The notes under the pieces were generated by a model that saw only the letters and a program-made list of their open reading frames with translations, was not told the DNA's origin and made no database searches. This document shows positions 1 through 6,104 of a stretch of DNA of 9,822 nt, in pieces. A program made the translations under genes and the position numbers. Each line of letters starts with the position of its first letter. Position 1 is the first letter of the stretch. This DNA comes from Thermohalobaculum sp039187815 (GTDB taxonomy: Bacteria; Pseudomonadota; Alphaproteobacteria; Rhodobacterales; Rhodobacteraceae), in contig JBCCZI010000141.1 of assembly GCA_039187815.1 (NCBI GenBank), positions 1 to 9,822 of the forward strand, in the 5' to 3' direction.

Positions 1-470
1 CGCCACCGCTCCCCAGCCCGCTTCAGGCGCAACCAGCAAGACACCCAGCCCATGCCCCCACACCCGAAAATAAGCCCCCCAAAAACCCCGGGCGGTACAG
101 CGGCAGAGCCGGCTGAGGAGCCTGAACAATGTTCTGGGGCGCTACAATGGTCCAGGCCGCTGCGCGCGACAGAGGGCAATTAGCAGGCGCGAGCGATCCT
201 AGGGCCCAAGGGTCACAATGGTACCTGAGGCAAATTCTGATGTTCAGACTCGGAGCGCGCATCTTATCTGCCGCACCACGCGATCAACCCGCCGAGGACC
301 AGAGCGCCGAGCAGCAACAGCAGGCTTACAGCGACCGCCGTCTTCGACGCGGAGCGTGTTTGGACAAACAGCGATCAAGCCCTTGTGCCATAGGCAGGTC
401 AAGATCATCGGACGCTGCCTCGGCTTGCGCAACGCGCAACACACGGCGCATCGCAGGCCAACTGACCCGC
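1..470. other. Upstream stretch with no confident gene
   Basis: I see no gene here that I can defend. On the + strand, frame 1 is open from the window edge to a TAG at 181-183; the 60 residues are rich in Pro, Arg, Ala and Glu and could be the C-terminal tail of a gene starting outside the window, but no domain is visible. On the minus strand a frame reading off the left edge (below about 150) and a short hydrophobic segment (264-374) are open, but neither has a good start codon or a recognisable family. No tRNA-like clover-leaf or T-loop sequence was seen. The region is best read as intergenic or decayed sequence upstream of the riboswitch promoter. Confidence 0.5.
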
Positions 471-499
471 TTGCGCTGCATGGAAAAACGGCGTTATCT
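471..499 (+). promoter_or_regulatory. Candidate sigma-70-type promoter of the B12-riboswitch operon
   Basis: TTGCGC (471-476) and TTATCT (494-499) are separated by 17 bases, the optimal spacing for a housekeeping sigma factor. The predicted transcription start would fall around 505-508, exactly at the 5' strand of the riboswitch closing stem. That position supports the call more than the box scores do, since both boxes differ from the consensus TTGACA/TATAAT. An alternative -10 (TTACAT, 502-507) would start transcription slightly inside the riboswitch and is less attractive. Confidence 0.5.
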
Positions 500-506
500 T
501 GTTACA

Positions 507-679
507 TGACGGTGCCCTATGAGGGGCGAAGAGGGAACGCGGTGCGACCCAATTGGGCCAAATCCGCGGCTGTACCCGCAACTGTAGGCGGTAGCGCCCG
601 TCGCGGCGCGCCACTGGGCTAAACGGTCTGGGAAGGCGCGACGGGCGCGACGATCCGCGAGCCAGGAGACCTGCCGTCG
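507..679 (+). promoter_or_regulatory. Cobalamin (B12) riboswitch
   Basis: The RNA folds around conserved cobalamin-riboswitch elements in the right order. The P1 closing stem pairs GACGG (508-512) with CCGTC (674-678), and a flanking T-G pair is possible. GGGAAC followed by CGGTG lies at 533-543. The core strand CCCGCAACTGTA is at 575-586. CCACTGGG (611-618) and CTGGGAAGGCG (628-638) follow, and the B12 box GCCAGGAGACCTGCC is at 661-675. In this family, adenosylcobalamin or a related corrinoid binds the folded RNA and represses the downstream genes. Here it sits between a promoter-like sequence and the DUF1636/ABC-transporter operon, so that operon should be expressed when B12 is low. I am sure of the family; the exact ends are accurate to a few bases. 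Confidence 0.96.
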
Positions 680-696
680 CCGAATGACCCTGAACG

Positions 697-714
697 CCGG
701 GCGGGACCACCCGG
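697..714 (+). promoter_or_regulatory. Candidate SD-occluding hairpin (riboswitch expression platform)
   Basis: CCGGG (697-701) can pair with CCCGG (710-714), and the stem may extend inward by a further pair across one mismatch. The 3' arm overlaps the first bases of the strong Shine-Dalgarno run GGGGGAGG (713-720), which lies 5 bases before the ATG at 726. No run of T follows, so this does not resemble an intrinsic terminator. A stem that masks the ribosome binding site fits the translational mode common for B12 riboswitches in Gram-negative bacteria. The pairing is visible; its regulatory role is inferred. Confidence 0.45.
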
Positions 715-725
715 GGGAGGATGCG

Positions 726-1208
726 ATGGCGGAGGATCTCCGCGACCAGCCTCGGGCGGCGACCGCTCCCGATGGCCTCTCCTGCGAGAGCGCTGTGCTC
801 TCCCTTTGCCTGCGCTGTCGCGATGGGCACGAAGAGGACTTCGGTGATCTTCGTGGCGGCGCGCGCCTTGCAGAGGCGGTGCTTGACGCCGGCATCGCAA
901 GCTGCGGCCTCAAGGTGCGCGGTGTCCATTGCCTCAGCCAGTGCAAACGGCCCTGTGTCGTCGCCGTCTCGGGCCCTGACCGGTTCACCTATGTCTTCGG
1001 CGATCTGCACCCCGCCCTCGATGCCGCCGCGGTGGTCGCGTTGGCCCAGCTCTACGTCGCCCGCCCTGACGGCTTCATGGCGCGCGCCGATCGGCCCAAG
1101 CCCATGCAAGCTGGCGTGCTCGGCCGCGTGCCACCACTCGGCTGGCGCGGAGGCGCCGTCGAGACCGTAGACCTCCTCCTTCAATCTGCCTCGGAGACCA
1201 AACCATGA
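726..1208 (+). CDS. DUF1636 Cys-rich metal-binding protein
   Basis: This 160-residue soluble protein is the first gene after the riboswitch. It matches the DUF1636 pattern: an N-terminal CxxC (Cys28, Cys31), a later cluster Cys69-x3-Cys73-x3-Cys77 in a VHCLSQCKRPC context, a tyrosine-containing TYVFGDL segment (88-94), and a conserved C-terminal LGRVPP near 132-137. Such spacing resembles thioredoxin-fold [2Fe-2S] or metal-binding proteins; members often sit beside cobalamin or cobalt genes, and no reaction is established to my knowledge. Cys20 and Cys60 could add ligands. The start at 726 is chosen because GGGGGAGG lies 5 bases upstream; an in-frame ATG at 684 has a poorly placed SD and falls within a few bases of the riboswitch. 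The stop overlaps the next start (ATGA). A role in sensing, chaperoning or reducing imported cobalt is inference. Confidence 0.88.
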   Translation: MAEDLRDQPRAATAPDGLSCESAVLSLCLRCRDGHEEDFGDLRGGARLAEAVLDAGIASCGLKVRGVHCLSQCKRPCVVAVSGPDRFTYVFGDLHPALDAAAVVALAQLYVARPDGFMARADRPKPMQAGVLGRVPPLGWRGGAVETVDLLLQSASETKP

Positions 1209-2743
1209 TCCTGCGCCTTCTGCTTTCCCTAGTGCTCGCCATCGGCGTCGCCGCCGCTCCTGCAGCCGCCGAGGATGCGACTGTACGCATCGCCGTGCCA
1301 TTCGGGTTCAACGATCCCAATCCCGACCCGGCCATCGGCTGGAACGGCTGGCGCACCAGTGACAGCGGCGTCACAGAGACGCTGTTCTGGCTGGATGGTG
1401 AGGGGGCGCTGTCGCCGCGGCTTGCCGAAAGTGCCACCTCGCTATCCTCGACCGAGTGGGAGATCCGCCTGCGCGAGGGTGTCACCTTCCACGACGGGGC
1501 ACCGCTTGACGCCGAAGCGGTGCGCTTTTCGCTGATGCGCGTCGTCTCGCCCGACAGCGCGGTTTACAACGAGCGCATCGCCTCGCTGATCGGCATTGCC
1601 GACGTGACGGTGGTCGACCCGATGACCGTGCGCATCGTGACCGAGGTCCCCAATGCGGCCTTCCTGAACGACTTGGTCGACCCGGGTCTCTCGATCCTGT
1701 CGCCTGCAAGCGACGCTGAGCGGTTTTATGGCACCGGTCCGTTCGTGCTCGAAGAGATCGTGGCAGGGGAGAAAATTGCGACCGTACGCTTTGAGGACTA
1801 TTGGGGTGGCGCCGCAGCGGCTGCGCGGATCGAACTGCTCACGCTCACCGATCCCGCCACGGTCATGCTGGCTCTTGAGGCCGGCGACATCGACATCGCC
1901 GCCAATTTTCCCGACAGCGATTTGCCGCGCGTGCTGGCACGCAAGGATCTGACGGTGGACGCCGTGTCGGACGGCAGGCTGATGTTCTTCCGCATGCAGA
2001 CCGAGCGCGGAGTCCTTGCGGATTTGCACGTGCGGCGCGCGCTCGATCACCTGCTGCCGCGCGAGCAGATTGTCGAGACGGTGCTCCACGGGCGGGGTGG
2101 CTCCGCTGGCGTCGGCATGTTCCCGGCAGACAAGCCCTGGACCAATCCGGCGCTCGCAGTGACCCCCTATGATCGCGACGGTGCGATGGCGCTGTTGGCC
2201 GAGGCGGGCATCACCGACACAGACGGCGATGGACGGCTGGAGAAGGACGGCGAGCCCTTCCGCGTCGTGATGCGCAGCTATGAGGGCCGGCCCTCGATGC
2301 GCCCTGCGGCCGAGCTCTACCAGGCCCATCTCGAGGCGGCTGGGATCACCACCGAGCTCAGGATCCTGCGCGATTGGACGGTCGCAGTGGATGATTTTCG
2401 CGAGGGGCGAGCGGATATGCTCATGTTCTCGAACAATGCGACGCCCACTGGCAACCCGGCCTACTTCGCCAATGTGGCGCTGCGCACAGGGGCCATCGAG
2501 AACTATGGGAACTGGTCGAATGACGAGTTCGACACCCTGTTGCACGAGGCGATCGAGGCCTTTGATCCAGCCGAGCGCACCCGCATCCTCAACCGCATGC
2601 AGATGATCGTCGCCGAGGAGCTGCCGATCGCAACCGCTTTCTTCAAGAACCGGGTGGTGGTCGCGCGCGAGAATGTCAGGGATTTCAAGATGAACCCGGC
2701 GGGCATCTATCTGGTCGACAACCGCGTCCATGTCACGCCCTGA
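1205..2743 (+). CDS. ABC transporter substrate-binding protein, peptide/nickel (SBP_bac_5) family
   Basis: This 512-residue protein is a periplasmic ligand-binding component. A Sec-type signal peptide is evident: a hydrophobic stretch after MILR and a likely cleavage after APAAA at residue 22. The mature protein has the hallmarks of family-5 binding proteins: an EIRLREGVTFHDG segment (86-98) followed by the DAEAVRFSL stretch, the YGTGPF turn (175-180), and the late-domain LAEAGITDTDGDG segment (331-343), whose acidic loop is common in the family. No lipobox cysteine is seen. The length fits DppA/NikA/CntA relatives. The ATG at 1205 has a GGAG eight bases upstream and overlaps the previous stop. 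The family binds peptides, haem, nickel or opine-metal chelates; the B12 riboswitch points to cobalt or a cobalt complex, which is inferred and not readable from binding residues. Confidence 0.93.
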   Translation: MILRLLLSLVLAIGVAAAPAAAEDATVRIAVPFGFNDPNPDPAIGWNGWRTSDSGVTETLFWLDGEGALSPRLAESATSLSSTEWEIRLREGVTFHDGAPLDAEAVRFSLMRVVSPDSAVYNERIASLIGIADVTVVDPMTVRIVTEVPNAAFLNDLVDPGLSILSPASDAERFYGTGPFVLEEIVAGEKIATVRFEDYWGGAAAAARIELLTLTDPATVMLALEAGDIDIAANFPDSDLPRVLARKDLTVDAVSDGRLMFFRMQTERGVLADLHVRRALDHLLPREQIVETVLHGRGGSAGVGMFPADKPWTNPALAVTPYDRDGAMALLAEAGITDTDGDGRLEKDGEPFRVVMRSYEGRPSMRPAAELYQAHLEAAGITTELRILRDWTVAVDDFREGRADMLMFSNNATPTGNPAYFANVALRTGAIENYGNWSNDEFDTLLHEAIEAFDPAERTRILNRMQMIVAEELPIATAFFKNRVVVARENVRDFKMNPAGIYLVDNRVHVTP

Positions 2744-3539
2744 GCGCGGCATGGTCCTGAGCGTCGAGGACCTTGTGGTCCGCGCGCCGGGACGGGACCA
2801 ACCGGTCCTGAACAGCGTCTCTTTCGCCGTCGCAGCGGGTGAGACACTCGGCATCGTTGGCGAGTCGGGTTCTGGCAAGACCACGCTTGCCCGCTCTGCC
2901 ATGCGCCAAGAAGCGCCGCTGTCGATCACCGGAGGCGCGATCCATTTGCTTGGCTCAGAGATCTCGCAGCTGTCCGAGCGGGCCATGCGCTCCATCCGAG
3001 GACAGCGTCTTGCAATGATGGAGCAGGATCCAATCGGCGCCTTCGACCCGCTGTTCACGATTGGTGATCAGATTGCGGAGTTTGTTGCGACCCACCGCAC
3101 TGCCATCGCAGACGCGGCGGGTGTCTCGCGCGCCGAGGCGTTGGCCGCGACCTTTAGGCGGATCGAGGCCCTCGACGTGCCCGATGCGGCCCGCGCGGCG
3201 CGGGCCTGGCCGCATCAGTGGAGCCGGGGCATGCTCCAACGGGTGCTGTTCGCTCTTGCGACGGCGCCAGCGCCGGCTCTCCTGATCCTTGATGAGCCGA
3301 CGGGCGCTCTGGATGCGCCGGTGGCCGATCGTCTTGTCGACGAGATGCGGCGGCTCGCCTCGGCCAATGGTGTCGCGACCATCCTGATCACCCACGACCT
3401 CGGACTTGCGGCCACCGCCTGTGACCGGATCCTGGTGCTGCGCCACGGGCAGATGGTTGAGACGAGCCCGACGGCGACCCTCCTTGGTGCGGCCCGCACA
3501 GAATATGCGCGGGCCCTAGTTGCGAGCGCGGCGTGGTGA
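2730..3539 (+). CDS. ABC transporter ATP-binding protein, DppD/NikD-like
   Basis: This cytoplasmic ATPase subunit is 269 residues long. It has Walker A GESGSGKT (44-51), a Q-loop at Gln99 (MEQDP), Walker B LLILDEP with Asp188 and Glu189, and the switch His222. At about 260 residues it is closer to NikD than to the roughly 330-residue OppD/DppD proteins, because it lacks the C-terminal oligopeptide-transporter extension. The signature motif is unusual: WSRGMLQR (164-171) where the family normally has SGG, so the first glycine is Arg166. The start is uncertain. The ATG at 2730 overlaps the binding-protein gene by 14 bases and has no clear SD, while an in-frame ATG at 2751 leaves a 7-base gap, also with a weak SD, and begins nearer the conserved domain. 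It should pair with the second ATPase under the two permeases. Confidence 0.92.
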   Translation: MSRPERGMVLSVEDLVVRAPGRDQPVLNSVSFAVAAGETLGIVGESGSGKTTLARSAMRQEAPLSITGGAIHLLGSEISQLSERAMRSIRGQRLAMMEQDPIGAFDPLFTIGDQIAEFVATHRTAIADAAGVSRAEALAATFRRIEALDVPDAARAARAWPHQWSRGMLQRVLFALATAPAPALLILDEPTGALDAPVADRLVDEMRRLASANGVATILITHDLGLAATACDRILVLRHGQMVETSPTATLLGAARTEYARALVASAAW

Positions 3540-4354
3540 GCACGCCCTTGCTCAGCCTGGACCGGCTGTCGGTGACGGTTCGCGCCCATGCCGGGCGGCG
3601 CCGCGCGATCCTCCAAAATGCCACGCTTGAGGTTATGCCGGGCGAGGTCCTTGCCATCGTCGGCCCCTCCGGCGGGGGCAAGTCGACCCTGGTGAGGGCC
3701 TTGCTGGGCCTGACCCGTTTCACGGGGGGCGGCATGGTCTTTGAGGACGCCCCGATAGTCCGTCCGCTCGATGCCGCTCACATGCGCCTTCGTCGAACCG
3801 CTGAGGCGGTTTTCCAAAACCCTTTGGGCGCCCTGAACCCCCATGCGAGCTTGCGCGCAGCGGTTGAGGAGCCGCTGCGCGCCCGCGGTGTCGCGCGAGC
3901 CGAGCGCGCGCGGCGTGCCGAAGCGGTGGCCGCCCGGATGGGCCTCGATACCACGCTGCTGGATCGCAGGCCCGCAGAGGTTTCTCTCGGGCAAGCGCAG
4001 AGGGTGTGCATTGCCCGCGCGTTGGCGCCTCGGCCGACCCTTTTGGCGCTGGACGAGCCGCTCAGTGCGCTTGACGCTCTGGTCGCCGCTGAAGTGGCCG
4101 CCCTGCTGGCCGAGGTCATTACCGAGACTCGCCCGACGGTGCTGTTCGTCAGCCATGATTTGCGCCTCGTCCGCCGCCTCGCAACCCGTATCGTGGTCGT
4201 CGAGGCCGGCCGGATTGTCGAGGTCGCGCCTGCAGCGCGCCTGCTCGCTGAACCCGAGAGCGATGCCGCCCGCGCATTGGTCGCCTGCGACCGCCGTCGC
4301 AGATCAGCCTTTGCAGCGGCGCAGGTTGCGCGGCCCGCGGAGTCCGTCGCGTGA
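3536..4354 (+). CDS. ABC transporter ATP-binding protein, DppF/NikE-like
   Basis: This is the second ATPase subunit, 272 residues long, with Walker A GPSGGGKST (43-51), Q-loop Gln94 (FQNP), Walker B LLALDEP (Asp173, Glu174) and switch His207. The segment RVCIARAL after the signature is typical of NikE-like subunits. The signature itself reads VSLGQAQR (149-156), with Leu replacing the first glycine of LSGGQ, the same position that is changed in the partner ATPase. Two adjacent GTG codons occur at 3533 and 3536. The second is preferred because it forms a GTGA overlap with the upstream stop, as at the other junctions of the operon. The Arg- and Ala-rich tail after about residue 250 is not conserved in the family as far as I know. 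Confidence 0.92.
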   Translation: MSTPLLSLDRLSVTVRAHAGRRRAILQNATLEVMPGEVLAIVGPSGGGKSTLVRALLGLTRFTGGGMVFEDAPIVRPLDAAHMRLRRTAEAVFQNPLGALNPHASLRAAVEEPLRARGVARAERARRAEAVAARMGLDTTLLDRRPAEVSLGQAQRVCIARALAPRPTLLALDEPLSALDALVAAEVAALLAEVITETRPTVLFVSHDLRLVRRLATRIVVVEAGRIVEVAPAARLLAEPESDAARALVACDRRRRSAFAAAQVARPAESVA

Positions 4355-5295
4355 TCGCCTCCGCCTCGCGTCGGATCGCCGGTGCCTTTCTGGTGATCGT
4401 GCTGGCAAGTTTCCTGACATTTCTTTTGCTCCAGCTCGCACCTGGCGATGCCGTGATGGCGATCGCGCATGCCCGGCATGGCGCGACGGTTGCGATGGAT
4501 GCCGCAAGCCTGGCCCGCGTGAGGGCCGAGATCGGCTTGGACGATCCGTTCCTCGTGCAGTGGGCGCGATGGGCGGGAGATCTCGCCCGGCTCGATTTCG
4601 GCGTCTCGCTGATCGATGGTCGTCCCGTTGCTGAGATCCTTGCCGAGGGTCTCAGCCGTACGGCCCAGCTCGCGGTGGCAGCCGTGGCCGTGGCGGCGTT
4701 CCTGTCGGTCCCGCTCGGTCTCATGGCCGGGATCTGGCGCGGCACGTGGTTCGATGGGCTGTGTGTGGCCCTGGCGACACTCGGCTCAGCGATGCCCAAC
4801 TGGTGGCTTGGGGTGCTGCTGATCGTCGTGTTCTCGGTCAATCTCGGGATGTTCCCCACCTTCGGCCGCGGCAGCTGGGAGCATCTGGTGCTGCCCGCGT
4901 TGACGCTCGGAACCGGGATCACGGTCACCACCGCGCGGCTGCTGCGCTCGGCGACGATCGAGGCGCTGGCCGCCCGTCACATCGCCGCCGCCCGTGGCCG
5001 CGGCGTGAGCGAGGCGAGGGTGATCGGCCGCCACGCGCTGCGCAACGCGCTGCTACCGGTCGTGACGATCTTCGCGCTCGAGATCGCTTTCGTGCTCGAG
5101 GGTGCGGTGGCGGTCGAGTACGTATTCGGCCTGCGCGGGCTTGGCCTGATCTTCATCGAGGCGGTTGATGCCCGCGACTATCCTGTCATTCAGGCCTTTG
5201 TGCTGTTCACCGCTGTGCTGTTCGTCATGGTGAACCTCCTTGTGGACTTGTTGACGCTCTGGCTCGATCCACGCTCGGCCGAGGGCATGGCATGA
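4351..5295 (+). CDS. ABC transporter permease, DppB/NikB-like
   Basis: This inner-membrane permease of 314 residues has about six membrane segments: roughly 9-31, 104-127, 135-162, 178-200, 232-257 and 283-305. Features of the first permease of peptide/nickel importers are visible: the N-terminal helix ending LQLAPGDA, the GLDDPFLVQWARW segment (62-74) followed by LDFGVSL, and the cytoplasmic EAA coupling loop at about 213-239 (AARGRGVSEARVIGRHALRN region) that docks on the ATPase. The GTG start at 4351 has GGAG eight bases upstream and overlaps the previous stop as GTGA. It should form the translocation pore with the next gene product. Confidence 0.94.
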   Translation: MIASASRRIAGAFLVIVLASFLTFLLLQLAPGDAVMAIAHARHGATVAMDAASLARVRAEIGLDDPFLVQWARWAGDLARLDFGVSLIDGRPVAEILAEGLSRTAQLAVAAVAVAAFLSVPLGLMAGIWRGTWFDGLCVALATLGSAMPNWWLGVLLIVVFSVNLGMFPTFGRGSWEHLVLPALTLGTGITVTTARLLRSATIEALAARHIAAARGRGVSEARVIGRHALRNALLPVVTIFALEIAFVLEGAVAVEYVFGLRGLGLIFIEAVDARDYPVIQAFVLFTAVLFVMVNLLVDLLTLWLDPRSAEGMA

Positions 5296-6104
5296 TCCTG
5301 CAAAGCCCGCTGCGCCTTGCCGCCATTGTGCTGTCTGCCGTTATCCTGTTGCTCGCGGCCATTGGTCCGGCGATTGTGCCGCATAATCCGCTCCTTCCCG
5401 ATCCCCTGATCCGCCTCGCGCCGCCGAGCGCCGAACACTGGTTCGGCACCGACCATTTGGGCCGCGACGTCTTCAGCCGGGTGCTAGCCGGGGCACGATT
5501 GTCGGTCGGGCTTGCAATCTTGGTGGTCTTGGTCTCGGCGGCCATCGGTCTCCTCGTTGGCCTGATCTCTGGAATGGGCGGGCGCTGGGTGGACGCAGCG
5601 TTTATGCGCGTCACGGACGCGTTCTTTGCCTTCCCAGAGCTTGTTGCCGCACTTGCGATCGCCGGCGTCTTGGGCGGTGGCGGAACAGAGGTTCTGTTTG
5701 CGTTAGCGATCGTGGGGTGGATGCGCTACGCTCGTGTCGTGCGCGGCATGACGCTCGTGACCGCGGCGTCCGATCATGTGGCGCTCGCGCGGCTGAGCGG
5801 TGTGAGCCCGCCACGGATCGCACTCGACCATCTGGTGCCCCCGATCCTGCCGGCGATGGTGGTGATGATGACGGCGCATGTGGCGCGGGCGATCCTGGCG
5901 ATTTCAGGGCTCGGGTTCTTGGGCTTTGGCGCCTCGCCCCCACAGCCGGAATGGGGTGTGATCCTGCTGGAGGCCCGCACCTATATCCTGTCTGCGCCGG
6001 CCTATGCATTGCTGCCGGGTCTTCCGATCGTCTTCTCAGCGCTGGCCTTCAATCTTGCCGGGGATGCGCTGCGCGACCGGATCGGACTGGCGGGGCCGGC
6101 GTGA
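5292..6104 (+). CDS. ABC transporter permease, DppC/NikC-like
   Basis: This is the second inner-membrane permease, 270 residues with about six membrane segments. The family signature HWFGTDHLGRDVFSR (49-63) follows the first helix, and the C-terminal motif GFLGFGASPPQPEWG (208-222) is typical of DppC/NikC proteins. An EAA-type loop lies around 155-185. The ATG at 5292 has GAGGG six bases upstream and overlaps the preceding stop (ATGA). The N-terminus is short for DppC and closer to NikC, in keeping with a small-substrate or metal importer. Together with the binding protein, two ATPases and first permease, it completes a five-part importer. Confidence 0.94.
   Translation: MILQSPLRLAAIVLSAVILLLAAIGPAIVPHNPLLPDPLIRLAPPSAEHWFGTDHLGRDVFSRVLAGARLSVGLAILVVLVSAAIGLLVGLISGMGGRWVDAAFMRVTDAFFAFPELVAALAIAGVLGGGGTEVLFALAIVGWMRYARVVRGMTLVTAASDHVALARLSGVSPPRIALDHLVPPILPAMVVMMTAHVARAILAISGLGFLGFGASPPQPEWGVILLEARTYILSAPAYALLPGLPIVFSALAFNLAGDALRDRIGLAGPA

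Noticed and set aside
184..470. CbtA/CbtB cobalt transporter genes or a tRNA upstream of the riboswitch
   Set aside because: The short minus-strand hydrophobic segment lacks the histidine-rich end of CbtB and any start codon, and no tRNA arms or T-loop sequence were found.
684..725. Earlier start for the DUF1636 gene at ATG 684
   Set aside because: It lies only 5 bases after the riboswitch, and the nearest GGAG belongs to the conserved B12 box, about 15 bases away. ATG 726 has an excellent SD at the right distance.
405..1301. 298-codon minus-strand open frame covering the riboswitch and DUF1636 gene
   Set aside because: It is antisense to a convincing riboswitch and a motif-rich gene; its product is Arg- and Gly-rich low-complexity sequence with no family resemblance.
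1442..3058. 538-codon open frame on the minus strand, antisense to the binding-protein and first ATPase genes
   Set aside because: It is a mirror of codon bias in GC-rich coding DNA. The + strand frames carry clear family motifs and a signal peptide, while the antisense translation has no recognisable domain.
5717..6100. Extended N-terminus for the EamA protein (frame open from 5717)
   Set aside because: The extra 128 residues would lie out of frame inside the second permease and are not membrane-like. The GTG at 6101 repeats the stop/start overlap seen at other junctions.
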